The position numbers and the translations under genes are program-made. The notes beneath the pieces are model-generated. The model was not told the origin of the DNA. It ran no database searches and saw nothing but the letters and a program-made list of their open reading frames with translations. A stretch of 64,000 nt of DNA from Solibacillus sp040273735 (GTDB lineage Bacteria > Bacillota > Bacilli > Bacillales_A > Planococcaceae), in contig NZ_JBELZM010000001.1 in NCBI RefSeq assembly GCF_040273735.1, positions 62,001-126,000 on the forward strand. The letters run 5' to 3'. Positions 1-8,637 of this stretch are shown here, piece after piece; position 1 is the stretch's first letter, and each line of letters begins with the position of its first letter.

Positions 1-603
1 CAAAACAGCAAACCATTTTAGAAATTTATAATATTTTTGATGCATAAAATGAGCTCACCTACTTTAATTTTCGCTTCGCTACAAAGAGCGTCTCTAATTT
101 TAGATAATAGCGAAAATATCTGAAAAATACAACCATATTCAGGATTCCATTGTAAACGCAACCATTTTTTCACAAATTGTTCATAAATTCGTCTCCTTGC
201 ATTCACAAATATTGGCAAAAAATGCATTACTATATAGTTGTTGATAGAGATTTCTGCATGTTTCGTCAAGTTTGACGTGAAGTAGTTTGAAATTTCATGA
301 AACGTCTAGAAATCCTATCCAAATTTAGATATAGTTATGGTAACGGAATATGCTTACAAATTTGAAAGGAGAAGTAAGTTATTGGACCCTTTTACCAAAA
401 ACCCGTCGAACTATAGAGATTTTTAGCACAATTATTCTTTAAGTTTTCTTGCACTTATAAAGATAGAAATCGGTACTTCACATTACTGAAGACTTAAAGA
501 AGAATTGAAGTTTTCTAGATTTTTTGCTTATTTTTCTAGCAAAATAGTATAAACTAGAATTTAGCAGTAAAATGGGATGTAAGTAAAAATGTCTCAGTAA
601 TTG

Positions 604-635
604 AAAAATCCAACTTATTGCGTAAGCGGATTTTT
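604..635 (+). terminator. Rho-independent terminator-like hairpin
   Basis: An AAAAATCC arm pairs with GGATTTTT, with an inner CTTA/TAAG stem, and the last arm supplies the T-run. It may end a transcript entering from the left, but no upstream gene is visible, so its partner is unknown. Confidence 0.5.
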
Positions 636-641
636 GTAACC

Positions 642-660
642 GATAGCAGTGACTGCTGTC
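642..660. promoter_or_regulatory. 19-bp dyad symmetry upstream of the cta operon
   Basis: Two 9-bp arms (GATAGCAGT and ACTGCTGTC, one G-T pair) flank a single central base. The centre is too small for a stable RNA loop, so a dimeric-protein operator is the more natural reading, but no regulator is known. Confidence 0.3.
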
Positions 661-846
661 AGCATGTGAGGACTTATAATTTTCTGAGCCATTTTATTTA
701 AGTGAAACTTTACTCAAATATATTAGAATTTTTCCGATCGATCTGTAATTTACTTCACTCGATTAGAAGAACAGGAGACTAATCAATATTTGAACATAAA
801 GGGAAGCAGCAAGTAGTGGGCGGCTAAAAAATCGGGATTCTTTCCA

Positions 847-865
847 GTACAGTATTGCACTGTAC
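847..865. promoter_or_regulatory. Perfect dyad GTACAGT-N5-ACTGTAC before ctaC
   Basis: Seven-base arms are perfectly complementary around ATTGC, ending 75 bases before the ctaC start. Position and symmetry fit an operator or a leader hairpin for the oxidase operon. The factor is not identifiable from the sequence. Confidence 0.35.
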
Positions 866-940
866 AAGAATTCACATAGACAGAACCGCAGTCATGGTTA
901 CACATGAAAATACAACAAAGAAAGAGGGGTTTATTAAGCT

Positions 941-2011
941 ATGATGAAAGGGCTTAAAAAATGGCGTTTATTCTCGTTATTAACAGTAATGACAGTATTC
1001 CTTTCAGCATGTGGTGAAGAGTATATCTCGACGCTTCGTCCATCTGGTCAAGTCGGTAAAGAGCAATTAAACATCTTATATTTATCCATAGCTATTATGG
1101 CGTTAGTCGTTATTGTCGTATCGACAATTTATTTAGTTGCTTTCTTTAAATTCCGCCGTTCAAAAGTTGGCGAAGACCATATGCCGAAGCAAGTGGAAGG
1201 CAGCCATACTTTAGAGGTGATTTGGACAGTTATTCCAATTATTTTATTATTAGTCTTAGCTGTTCCAACGCTGCACTATACGTATAAATTTTCGAATGTT
1301 GCTGCAATGGACGAAGTAGACGAAAGCGGTAACAATACTGCACTTACAGTAAATGTAACAGCAAAGTTATACTGGTGGGAATTTGAATATCCAAACCAAG
1401 GTATCATCACAGCTCAGGAACTGGTAGTTCCAACGGGAGAAAAAGTGTACTTCAACTTAATTGCATCTGATGTAAAGCACTCATTCTGGATTCCCGCTAT
1501 TGGCGGAAAGATGGATACTAACGTTGATGGTATTAACAAATTCTATTTACAGTTTGATAGAGAATCAGCGGGGTTAAACGATGGTGAAGGCGTGTTCTAT
1601 GGTAAATGTGCGGAGTTATGTGGTCCTTCACATGCTTTAATGGACTTCAAAGTAAAAGCACTTGAACCGGAAGCGTTCGACGCATGGGTTACAGCAATGC
1701 AGGGTACTGAAGGTGCCACAGCGGATAAAGAGTCGTCTGATTTAGGTGAAGCGACATTTGCCAACTCTTGCTTAGGATGTCACGCAGTATCCGGCGTTGC
1801 AGGCAATGGATTAGGTCCTAACTTAACAACTTTCGGCGACCGTAACCGTGTTGCTGGTTTCTTGGAACATACAGTTGAAAATACGACTGAATGGATTATC
1901 GATCCTGAACCGTATAAACCAGGTAACACAATGACAGGTAAATACAATGTTAGTCGGGAAGAAGCACAGGCAATTGCTGACTATTTAATGACATTATCAG
2001 TTGAAAAGTAA
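941..2011 (+). CDS. ctaC: Cytochrome caa3 oxidase subunit II with fused cytochrome c domain
   Basis: This subunit receives electrons and passes them to the CtaD catalytic core in the membrane. A lipoprotein signal ends in LSAC (Cys24). Two transmembrane segments lie near residues 43-70 and 91-112. The CuA domain shows the expected ligands His180, Cys223, Glu225, Cys227, His231 and Met234. A C-terminal cytochrome c domain has CLGCH (Cys277, Cys280, His281) and a likely axial Met331, which makes this the caa3 rather than the aa3 type. AGAGGGG at 923-929 precedes ATG 941; a second ATG follows at once. It is the first gene of ctaCDEF. Length (356 residues) is normal for the family. Confidence 0.97.
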   Translation: MMKGLKKWRLFSLLTVMTVFLSACGEEYISTLRPSGQVGKEQLNILYLSIAIMALVVIVVSTIYLVAFFKFRRSKVGEDHMPKQVEGSHTLEVIWTVIPIILLLVLAVPTLHYTYKFSNVAAMDEVDESGNNTALTVNVTAKLYWWEFEYPNQGIITAQELVVPTGEKVYFNLIASDVKHSFWIPAIGGKMDTNVDGINKFYLQFDRESAGLNDGEGVFYGKCAELCGPSHALMDFKVKALEPEAFDAWVTAMQGTEGATADKESSDLGEATFANSCLGCHAVSGVAGNGLGPNLTTFGDRNRVAGFLEHTVENTTEWIIDPEPYKPGNTMTGKYNVSREEAQAIADYLMTLSVEK

Positions 2012-2050
2012 TTTATACATTAGAGAGAAATATTGAAGGAGGTTAAAGGT

Positions 2051-3991
2051 GTGAGCTCTGTTACACAGAAAAAGGGCTTTGGAGCACATGTATGGGACTA
2101 TTTAACAACGGTCGATCACAAAAAGATCGCAATCATGTATTTAGCTGCCGGTACTCTGTTCTTCGCAATTGCGGGATTTGAAGCGTTACTGATGCGTATC
2201 CAATTAATGTTCCCTGAAAGTACATTCATTTCTGCAGGCCTATTTAACGAACTATTAACAATGCACGGCACAACGATGCTATTCTTAGCAGCAACACCAA
2301 TAATATTTGCCTTTATGAATGCGGTCGTACCACTTCAAATTGGTGCGCGTGATGTTGCATTCCCGTTTTTAAACTCATTAGGATTTTGGCTGTTCTTTAT
2401 TGGTGCAGTATTCCTTCACCTATCATTCTTTTTAGGTGGAGCACCTGATGCAGGTTGGACTTCTTATGCATCATTATCTTTATATTCACCGGGCCATGGT
2501 ATTGACTTCTATATTCTTGGTCTGCAAATTTCGGGAGCGGGTACGTTAATTTCAGGTATTAACTTCATCGTAACAATTATTACGATGCGTGCACCTGGTA
2601 TGACGTTCATGCGTATGCCTTTATTCACTTGGACGACTTTAGTGGCAAGTTCACTAATTTTATTCGCATTCCCTCCACTTACTGGTGGATTGTTCTTAAT
2701 GTTAGTTGACCGTATGTTTGGGGCAAACTTCTTTGATCATACAATGGGTGGTAATACAATTATTTGGGAGCACTTATTCTGGATTTTCGGTCACCCTGAA
2801 GTATACATCTTAGTACTGCCGGCATTCGGTTTATTCTCGGAAATTATTCCGGTTTTCGCTCGTAAACGTTTATTCGGTTACTCATCAATGGTATTCGCTA
2901 CAATTTTAATCGGTTTCTTAGGCTTCATGGTATGGGCCCACCACATGTTCACAGTTGGTTTAGGTGCTACTGCGAACGCAATTTTCGCTGTTGCTACAAT
3001 GGCGATCGCTGTTCCGACAGGGATGAAAGTATTCAACTGGATTCTTACAATTTGGGGCGGTTCGATTAAAGTTACGGTGCCGATGCTTTATGCACTTGGA
3101 TTTATCCCTTCATTCGTTGCAGGCGGGGTTACAGGGGTAATGCAGGCAACTGCACCACTTGACTATCAGCTGCATGATTCTTACTTTATCGTTGCTCACT
3201 TCCACTACGTAATTGTAGGTGGTATCGTAACAGGATTATTCGGTTCAGCGCATTTCTACTGGCCAATTATGTTTAACCGTGCATTAAATCCTAAACTGGG
3301 AATGATTACTTTCTGGATGTTCTTTATCGGATTCCACTTAACGTTCTTCATCCAGCATTTCTTAGGATTAATGGGTATGCCACGTCGTGTATTCACATAC
3401 ATGGAAGGTCAAGGTTGGGATTTATTCAACTTTATCTCGTCAATCGGTGCTATTATGATGGGAATCGGGGTAGTATTATTAGTAATCGATGCAATATTAT
3501 CGATTAAATCTGAACCGGTTAACCGTCGTGATTACTGGGGCGATGGTCGTTCACTTGAGTGGGCGCTTGAAACACCGCTGCCATTCTATAACTTTAAACA
3601 AACACCACTTATTCGTGGTTATGATCCTTATTGGATTGAAAAAGAAGAAGGCAACAAAGAAGGTATGGTCTATGCTGAGCCATTAGGTGAAATTCATATG
3701 CCAAACAATTCAATACTGCCGTTCATTATGTCAATCGGAATGATGATTGCTGCATTTGGTGCTCTATACAGCCCTTGGGGAGATCAAGTTCAGGCTGGTA
3801 CAGCTACAGGTACAACACCTGCCATCTCTTTAGCGCTGATGATTGGTGGTCTTGGGTTGACAATTGCATGTATGATTATTCGATCATTTAAAGACGATTT
3901 AGGATTCCATGTAACAGTTCCGGAAATTGAACAAGTGGAAGCGGATCTAGCTCACTACCGTGCAACAGGTAATAAAGGGGGTAACAAGTAA
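2051..3991 (+). CDS. ctaD: Cytochrome caa3 oxidase subunit I
   Basis: Heme-copper oxidase catalytic subunit that reduces oxygen to water and pumps protons. The chain is a twelve-plus-helix membrane protein with the cross-linked His-Tyr motif HPEVY (His248-Tyr252) and the HxH heme-ligand stretch (AHFHYV). The frame opens with TTG at 2033, but GAAGGAGG at 2035-2042 lies 8 bases before GTG 2051, so GTG 2051 is the start, giving 646 residues. Its stop overlaps the ctaE start (TAATG), which implies translational coupling within the operon. Confidence 0.96.
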   Translation: MSSVTQKKGFGAHVWDYLTTVDHKKIAIMYLAAGTLFFAIAGFEALLMRIQLMFPESTFISAGLFNELLTMHGTTMLFLAATPIIFAFMNAVVPLQIGARDVAFPFLNSLGFWLFFIGAVFLHLSFFLGGAPDAGWTSYASLSLYSPGHGIDFYILGLQISGAGTLISGINFIVTIITMRAPGMTFMRMPLFTWTTLVASSLILFAFPPLTGGLFLMLVDRMFGANFFDHTMGGNTIIWEHLFWIFGHPEVYILVLPAFGLFSEIIPVFARKRLFGYSSMVFATILIGFLGFMVWAHHMFTVGLGATANAIFAVATMAIAVPTGMKVFNWILTIWGGSIKVTVPMLYALGFIPSFVAGGVTGVMQATAPLDYQLHDSYFIVAHFHYVIVGGIVTGLFGSAHFYWPIMFNRALNPKLGMITFWMFFIGFHLTFFIQHFLGLMGMPRRVFTYMEGQGWDLFNFISSIGAIMMGIGVVLLVIDAILSIKSEPVNRRDYWGDGRSLEWALETPLPFYNFKQTPLIRGYDPYWIEKEEGNKEGMVYAEPLGEIHMPNNSILPFIMSIGMMIAAFGALYSPWGDQVQAGTATGTTPAISLALMIGGLGLTIACMIIRSFKDDLGFHVTVPEIEQVEADLAHYRATGNKGGNK

Positions 3992-4617
3992 TGGATCTTA
4001 ATCAAAAATTTACTCCACAAACTTGGCCGAAACACCCTGAACAAGCTACTTTAGAAGGGAAAAACAAGTTAGTTGGACTTTGGATTTTCCTGGCATCGGA
4101 TACAGTATTATTCGCGAGTGTATTTGCTACATATATCGCGCTTAAAGATAGCGGTCCGGCAGGGATGGAATTCTCGGCAAAGGAACTTTATGAATTACCG
4201 TTGGCGTTTGTGATGACAATGTTATTATTAACATCTTCATTAACTTCTGTATATGCTATGTACCATATGAGAAACTTTAACTATTCCGGTGTTCGTACTT
4301 GGATGGGGATTACAGTTTTATTAGGGTTAGGCTTCCTTGCACTGGAAATCTATGAATTCCAGCACTATATACACATCGGGTTTGGTTATACACAATCGGC
4401 ATTCTCTTCTGCGTTCTTTACGCTCGTAGGGATGCACGGTTTGCACGTTATTATCGGTTTGGTTTGGATTACCGGATTAATCATCCGCAATAGTGGCCGT
4501 GGATTGAACTTATACAATGCACCGAAGTTCTTTGCAGCTTCACTGTACTGGCACTTCATCGACGTTGTATGGGTATTCATTTTCACGGTAGTCTATCTGA
4601 TGGGAGTGGTTGGATAA
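3991..4617 (+). CDS. ctaE: Cytochrome caa3 oxidase subunit III
   Basis: Heme-copper oxidase subunit III (208 residues), a multi-helix membrane protein that stabilises subunit I. The sequence shows the family pattern of five transmembrane segments, including the helix ending in GMHGLHVIIG and a C-terminal WHFIDVVWVF segment typical of COX3. The ATG overlaps the ctaD stop by one base, and GGGGGT about ten bases upstream serves as ribosome binding site. Third gene of the oxidase operon. Confidence 0.95.
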   Translation: MDLNQKFTPQTWPKHPEQATLEGKNKLVGLWIFLASDTVLFASVFATYIALKDSGPAGMEFSAKELYELPLAFVMTMLLLTSSLTSVYAMYHMRNFNYSGVRTWMGITVLLGLGFLALEIYEFQHYIHIGFGYTQSAFSSAFFTLVGMHGLHVIIGLVWITGLIIRNSGRGLNLYNAPKFFAASLYWHFIDVVWVFIFTVVYLMGVVG

Positions 4618-4618
4618 A

Positions 4619-4966
4619 ATGGGACACGAAACTCATGTAGAAGTACGTACTCAGGCACAATTCGAATATGACAGAGAACATGCCAAAGCGCATATGCGTA
4701 AACAAGTAGTAAACTTTGCGATCATGATTTTCCTGACTTTTATCGCATTTGCCGCTGTACTGGCTGACTTTGCTCCAACATTTATCATTCCGATTATTTT
4801 ATTATTGGCTGGAGTACAAGTAGTACTGCAACTTTATGCTTTTATGCACTTGGAAGATCGCACAACACATATGGTTGGTGTAATTGAGTTCTTCATCTGG
4901 AGTGCAGCCTTCATCGCGTTCACGTTCTTCCTGGCGTTTACAACAATTATTTGGTGGGGTAATTAA
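4619..4966 (+). CDS. ctaF: Cytochrome caa3 oxidase subunit IV
   Basis: Small membrane subunit of the oxidase (115 residues, COX4 prokaryotic type) with three hydrophobic helices after a charged N-terminus. The frame extends to TTG 4610, but GGGAGTGG at 4602-4609 is placed for ATG 4619, and family members begin with the same short charged leader. Start and ctaE stop are separated by one base, so the four cta genes form one transcript ending at the 4981-5012 terminator. Confidence 0.93.
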   Translation: MGHETHVEVRTQAQFEYDREHAKAHMRKQVVNFAIMIFLTFIAFAAVLADFAPTFIIPIILLLAGVQVVLQLYAFMHLEDRTTHMVGVIEFFIWSAAFIAFTFFLAFTTIIWWGN

Positions 4967-4980
4967 GCGCATAACAATTG

Positions 4981-5012
4981 ACGTCCTTAGCAAATGCTGG
5001 GGGCGTTTTTTG
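4981..5012 (+). terminator. Terminator of ctaCDEF
   Basis: An 11-bp stem (ACGTCCTTAGC with GCTGGGGGCGT, including G-T pairs) with an AAAT loop is followed by six T residues, directly after ctaF. Confidence 0.85.
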
Positions 5013-5217
5013 TTATTAACGAATGTTTGCAGAGTGAGTTATATAGCCACATATTTATCGGAACGACTACCGATGCATTCGGAAAGCGTCCGCCCGCAAT
5101 GGAAATTAATGGTGTTAATTGGGTGGGAAGGTTGACTTAGCTTCATTTTAAATAATGTACGGTCTAACCTGTATGCAAAATACATGTTTGATTCAAGCAA
5201 TTGTCATAGTTCTTTCA

Positions 5218-5246
5218 TTGATGTTGGAGAAAATGCCATCTATAAT
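5218..5246 (+). promoter_or_regulatory. Sigma-A promoter before the structured repeat and ctaG
   Basis: TTGATG at 5218-5223 and a perfect TATAAT at 5241-5246 are separated by 17 bases. Transcription would begin near 5253 and run first through the 41-nt hairpin element and the hairpin at 5357-5377. Confidence 0.65.
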
Positions 5247-5299
5247 AAAGTGAAAGTACAATTAGTGGGGGGGCTTCATTCCCCAATAAATTAGAAGGA

Positions 5300-5340
5300 A
5301 CACAAACTAAGACCGTCACGTCCTGTGACAACGCTTGTGT
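5300..5340 (+). repeat. Dispersed hairpin repeat, copy A
   Basis: Outer arms ACACAAAC and GCTTGTGT (one mismatch) enclose an inner TCAC/GTGA stem with loop GTCCT. The architecture and length equal those of the copies at 20501-20541 and 47898-47938. It is preceded by GGA and followed by GACCAA, as in copy B. Confidence 0.75.
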
Positions 5341-5356
5341 GACCAACATCATGTTG

Positions 5357-5377
5357 GCCCGAACCGATCGGGCTTTT
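5357..5377 (+). terminator. Terminator-like hairpin after repeat copy A
   Basis: A perfect 6-bp GC-rich stem (GCCCGA/TCGGGC) with loop ACCGA is followed by TTTT. It overlaps by one base the CCAACAT/ATGTTGG hairpin at 5343-5357, so the two could compete. Confidence 0.5.
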
Positions 5378-5525
5378 ACAGGTAGTTGATCTCCTTGCCT
5401 CTCCTTTTCGCCCTGCTTAAGTAAAGAGACGGAAGTTTTGCCTCTGTCGCTTCGCTTTCAAGGCAGATAAATTACTACACGTTAATGCGGGATAAAATTA
5501 ATGATGTTTAAAGGAGCATAATCAT

Positions 5526-6437
5526 ATGCCAATAAGTATATTCGGTTTTCAAGCATTATGGAGCCCATATTTATTCGGGTGTTTACTACTTGTAACGGCT
5601 TTCTATTTTTTACTGACTGTTACATGGCGAGAAAAGTTTAAATTGAGTGAACCGTTAAAGAAAAGCGAAGCAACTTATTTTGTACTAGGAATCATTTCTT
5701 TTTATATAATTAAAGGATCTCCAATTGATTTGCTTGGTCATATTATGTTTACGATGCATATGACGCAAATGGCATTTTTATTATTATTAGTGCCGATATT
5801 CTTTATAAAAGGAATTCCCTGGTGGGTTTGGAAAGTGATTGTGGAAGCACCGGTTATGCGAACGATTTTTAAAATCTTCACAAAACCGCTCGTTTCTATT
5901 ATCGTCTTTATTGGCTTATTTTCGGTCTATCATTTACCATCTGTATTTGACACGATTAAATTAAACGAATTATACCACCTGGCTTATACAGCGATTTTAT
6001 TTATTTCTGCTATTTTCATGTACTGGCCATTATTGAATAATGTGGATGGGCAGCATGAAATGAAGAATATGACTAAATTGGCGTATATTGCCTCAAATGC
6101 GGTGTTGATAACACCAGCCTGTGCGCTTATTATATTTGCTTCGAGCCCGATGTACGGTACATACAGTGATAGTGACATGTGGCTGAAGGCGATGGAATTA
6201 TGTGTTCCTTCCTCTACATTATCAGGACTTACATTATCTGGTCCGGAATTGTTCTCTAGTATGGATTTATTAAGTGATCAGCAAGTCGGCGGCGTATTGA
6301 TGAAAATTATTCAGGAAATTATATTTGGCGTTATTTTGTTTAAAATTTTCCGTAAGTGGTGGAATACAGAGCGTTCGAATCAGCAGGAAATTACGGATAA
6401 TGCTTTGAAAGAGTTTCAAAATAGAACGCAGTACTAA
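5526..6437 (+). CDS. ctaG: Cytochrome c oxidase assembly factor CtaG (caa3 type)
   Basis: Polytopic membrane protein (303 residues) of the Caa3_CtaG family, needed for assembly of the caa3 oxidase, probably by handling copper for CuB. Seven or so hydrophobic helices are visible, with His- and Met-containing stretches such as LLGHIMFTMHMTQM that are conserved in the family. AAAGGAG about ten bases upstream supports ATG 5526. It lies downstream of ctaCDEF, but after a terminator and its own promoter region, so it is likely transcribed separately. Confidence 0.93.
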   Translation: MPISIFGFQALWSPYLFGCLLLVTAFYFLLTVTWREKFKLSEPLKKSEATYFVLGIISFYIIKGSPIDLLGHIMFTMHMTQMAFLLLLVPIFFIKGIPWWVWKVIVEAPVMRTIFKIFTKPLVSIIVFIGLFSVYHLPSVFDTIKLNELYHLAYTAILFISAIFMYWPLLNNVDGQHEMKNMTKLAYIASNAVLITPACALIIFASSPMYGTYSDSDMWLKAMELCVPSSTLSGLTLSGPELFSSMDLLSDQQVGGVLMKIIQEIIFGVILFKIFRKWWNTERSNQQEITDNALKEFQNRTQY

Positions 6438-6523
6438 TAAAATGATAAACTGTTTACAATTGGAGCAATCAACATACTGGTGTTGTTCATATTGATAGAT
6501 TAAGTAAGATTGGAGATTTGAAA

Positions 6524-6985
6524 ATGAATTTACCTATATTACCCACAATAAGCACAGCGTTTATTGTAATTAGTGCAGTGCTCGTAGCAATTGGCTGGGT
6601 ATTGATCGCAAAGAGGAATGTGGAAGCACATAGAAAAGTAATGATGGCAGCGGGTGTATCGGCACTGGCATTCTTTATCATTTATGTATCACGAACAGTG
6701 TTTATTGGTAATACGGCCTTCGGTGGACCGGATGAGCTGAAAATATATTATACGATCTTTTTAGTATTCCATATTACATTAGCGACTGTTGGGGCAGTAT
6801 TTGGACTGACAAGCTTGATTTCAGGCTTTAAATCAAAGCTGAAATTACACCGCCGTATTGGTGCAATTACAAGTATTATCTGGTTCTTCGTAGCAATTAC
6901 CGGTGTTATTGTATATTCACTGCTTTATGTTATTTATGAAGGCGGCGAAACAACGTCTGTCTTTAAAGCAATTTTAGGATTTTAA
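6524..6985 (+). CDS. yozB: DUF420 family membrane protein
   Basis: Four-helix membrane protein of 153 residues matching the DUF420 (YozB) family, which often accompanies ctaG and terminal-oxidase assembly genes; its molecular role is unknown. Conserved His and Arg residues lie between helices (EAHRKVM, HRRIG). The frame extends to TTG 6518, but GGAG at 6512-6515 sits 8 bases before ATG 6524, which is the better start. A strong terminator follows directly. Confidence 0.85.
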   Translation: MNLPILPTISTAFIVISAVLVAIGWVLIAKRNVEAHRKVMMAAGVSALAFFIIYVSRTVFIGNTAFGGPDELKIYYTIFLVFHITLATVGAVFGLTSLISGFKSKLKLHRRIGAITSIIWFFVAITGVIVYSLLYVIYEGGETTSVFKAILGF

Positions 6986-6992
6986 ATTTTAA

Positions 6993-7025
6993 GGCTTCCT
7001 ATATTTTGATATAGGGAGCTTTTTT
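6993..7025 (+). terminator. Terminator after the DUF420 gene
   Basis: A GCTTCCTATA/TATAGGGAGC stem (one G-T pair) with a short loop is followed by six T residues. Confidence 0.85.
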
Positions 7026-7030
7026 GGCAA

Positions 7031-7060
7031 ATAAAAAAAGCTGGGTTGGGTTGCCAGCTT
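7031..7060 (-). terminator. Terminator of ylbA (minus strand)
   Basis: On the minus strand an AAGCTGG/CCAGCTT stem with a 9-base loop is followed by a T-run (A7 on the plus strand at 7033-7039). It lies just beyond the ylbA stop and abuts the opposing terminator of the DUF420 gene. Confidence 0.75.
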
Positions 7061-7069
7061 TTAAAGGGA

Positions 7070-7426
7070 TTAAATACCGTATGCTGATAGCTCTCTGCGA
7101 ACATCTGCCAGTACTTTTTCGCATTCTTTTACAAGATGTCCTGGGAATACCTCATCTGTGTATTCAACACCATGTGGATAATAGTATTTTCCAATTGCAG
7201 GTTTGTTGATATTTAAAGTTGCATTATGTGCACCTACATCACCTGAGACTGCATTACAAAAAACACGTAAATAAAAACGACCTTCACGTACATCATAGCA
7301 GCGGTCAAATGTCATTCGGTCATAGTCCCATGCACCGTGGCACTCTAAACCGAATTTGCCCATTACTGTCGTTAAAACTTCTTGATCAACTTTAACATGT
7401 TCGAGTTGTGTGTTTTCAAAATACAT
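7070..7426 (-). CDS. ylbA: YugN-like family protein (YlbA)
   Basis: Small cytoplasmic protein (118 residues) of the YugN-like family; no biochemical function is known. It corresponds to B. subtilis ylbA by position next to ctaG and ylbC. The frame extends further upstream, but GGGAGG ending 8 bases before ATG 7426 fixes the start; the extra 29 residues of the long frame are therefore untranslated. Motif-like stretches are CHGAWDYDRMTFD and a GKYYYPHGVEY segment. The gene points against its neighbours. Confidence 0.8.
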   Translation of the reverse strand: MYFENTQLEHVKVDQEVLTTVMGKFGLECHGAWDYDRMTFDRCYDVREGRFYLRVFCNAVSGDVGAHNATLNINKPAIGKYYYPHGVEYTDEVFPGHLVKECEKVLADVRRELSAYGI

Positions 7427-7504
7427 TTCTTTATCCTCCCTTTGCCTATCGTACATAAGTTTACGGTCAATTCTAATAATAGAACAAAATGGTAATTGAT
7501 GCAA

Positions 7505-7542
7505 TGACAACATTGTGTCATAGCGTCCAAAATTGGTATAAT
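7505..7542 (+). promoter_or_regulatory. Putative promoter of ylbC with overlapping dyad
   Basis: TTGTGT (7513-7518), an 18-base spacer and TATAAT (7537-7542) lie 32 bases before the ylbC start. The -35 is inside an inverted repeat TGACA-N6-TGTCA (7505-7520), as a repressor site might be. Confidence 0.5.
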
Positions 7543-7574
7543 TATACTACCTAAAATAACGGTGGAGGATTTTA

Positions 7575-8621
7575 ATGAAAGTTTTATTTCGCATATTAAT
7601 TATTGCAACTTGTATCGGGATTGTCGTTTATTTTTCAAATGAAGAATCCTCTCAGACAGAATTATTGGAAGGACCGCCTAGCATTTCGAAACCTTTAGTC
7701 GAACTGGAACCTTCCATGCCGACTGAACAGTATCTTCCGCGACCAGCTACAGGTATTTCTACATTAATAGGAAAAACATCGAAGGACGTATTGGAAACAT
7801 ACAGTACTCCAAAGCGAATCGATCCATCGGAATATGGGTATGAATGGTGGATTTACGATACAGACAATGGCCTGTTAATGGTCAGTATGAAGGAAGATCG
7901 AGTAAATCAGATTTATACAAATAACAGTGAATTTGATATAGCACCGTTTGTAATCGGAGAGCAATTGGACGATATTTATCGTACAACAGTATTAGGGCAG
8001 GAAATAACAGTTGAACTTGAGGAGAATATTTATATATTTGCAATGAATGAACAAGATTTACATGATCGTATTCTAGTAAAATATGATAATCTGTATGCGC
8101 AATTATACATAGATCACGAAACGAATCAATTATACAGTATCCGTTTTCTGGATGGGGAAACACTCGTATTACATAAGCCGTATGAAATGCAATTTATAGG
8201 GGAGCTCTTTGAAACAAGTACTCCTTCCAGCTATATGCAAATTGATATTAATTTGGCGAACCGGAGACAATTGACGGATTTGGCAAATTCCTTGCGTGTA
8301 CAAAATGGATTGCCTACTTTACTCCCTTCTGATACGCTTGCTTCCTTGGCGGATTATAATAGTGAACATATGTTTTTAGAAATGATGGATTCTCAAGTGA
8401 CAGATGAATATAAGATTGAAGACCAGTTAAATGAAGTGCAGCAGAGCTATGAGCAGCATGGTGTCAATGTGGCAACAAATTATAAAGATGCCATTGAGGT
8501 AATTCATGGCTGGATGAACTCGAAAGAACATCGTACATTACTTACGGATGAGGAATTTACGCATATCGGTTCAGGAGCTTTTATGAATTACTATACACAG
8601 TTGTATGTGAAACAGAAATAA
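7575..8621 (+). CDS. ylbC: Membrane-anchored or secreted CAP-domain protein YlbC
   Basis: 348 residues. An N-terminal hydrophobic segment (residues 4-20) acts as signal or anchor. A CAP-associated N-terminal domain covers about residues 60-205 and a C-terminal CAP/SCP domain about residues 222-345. The CAP pattern WMNSKEHRTLL is intact, but two other residues usually conserved in bacterial CAP domains look changed: the YFSH histidine is replaced (MDSQ) and the GEN glutamate is Val (GVNVA). The domain may thus bind rather than act on a ligand. GGAGG at 7564-7568 supports ATG 7575. Position matches B. subtilis ylbC; ylbB is missing here. Confidence 0.85.
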   Translation: MKVLFRILIIATCIGIVVYFSNEESSQTELLEGPPSISKPLVELEPSMPTEQYLPRPATGISTLIGKTSKDVLETYSTPKRIDPSEYGYEWWIYDTDNGLLMVSMKEDRVNQIYTNNSEFDIAPFVIGEQLDDIYRTTVLGQEITVELEENIYIFAMNEQDLHDRILVKYDNLYAQLYIDHETNQLYSIRFLDGETLVLHKPYEMQFIGELFETSTPSSYMQIDINLANRRQLTDLANSLRVQNGLPTLLPSDTLASLADYNSEHMFLEMMDSQVTDEYKIEDQLNEVQQSYEQHGVNVATNYKDAIEVIHGWMNSKEHRTLLTDEEFTHIGSGAFMNYYTQLYVKQK

Positions 8622-8637
8622 AAAAATTAAAAATAAA

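Larger units (their letters stand above)
1..940. other. Intergenic region upstream of ctaC, no convincing gene
   Basis: No open frame here has both a ribosome binding site and recognisable protein content. The only longer frame, on the minus strand at 18-269, would start with TTG, lacks a Shine-Dalgarno sequence and resembles nothing I know. The region holds a terminator-like hairpin (604-635), a 19-bp dyad (642-660) and a second dyad (847-865). ctaA and ctaB, which often lie just upstream of ctaC in Bacillus, are not in this window. Confidence 0.6.
5253..5377 (+). ncRNA. Candidate small RNA carrying the dispersed 41-nt hairpin element (copy A)
   Basis: The unit runs from the predicted start of the 5218-5246 promoter to a GCCCGA/TCGGGC hairpin with a T-run. 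It contains a GGGG/CCCC hairpin near 5270-5284, the repeat element at 5300-5340 and a perfect CCAACAT-C-ATGTTGG hairpin. Promoter, structured body and terminator within about 125 nt, with no start codon and ribosome site, suggest a free-standing RNA. It could instead be an attenuating leader of ctaG, which starts 148 bases further on. No known RNA family was confirmed. Confidence 0.4.

Noticed and set aside
18..269. 83-residue minus-strand frame at the window start
   Set aside because: TTG start without ribosome site, no recognisable protein motif, A/T-rich intergenic composition. It could be a gene remnant, but I cannot support it.
5300..5340. Insertion sequence end or MITE for the hairpin repeat
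   Set aside because: No flanking target duplication could be seen at any of the three copies and the conserved part is internal loops as well as arms, which favours a structured RNA; a mobile origin is not excluded.
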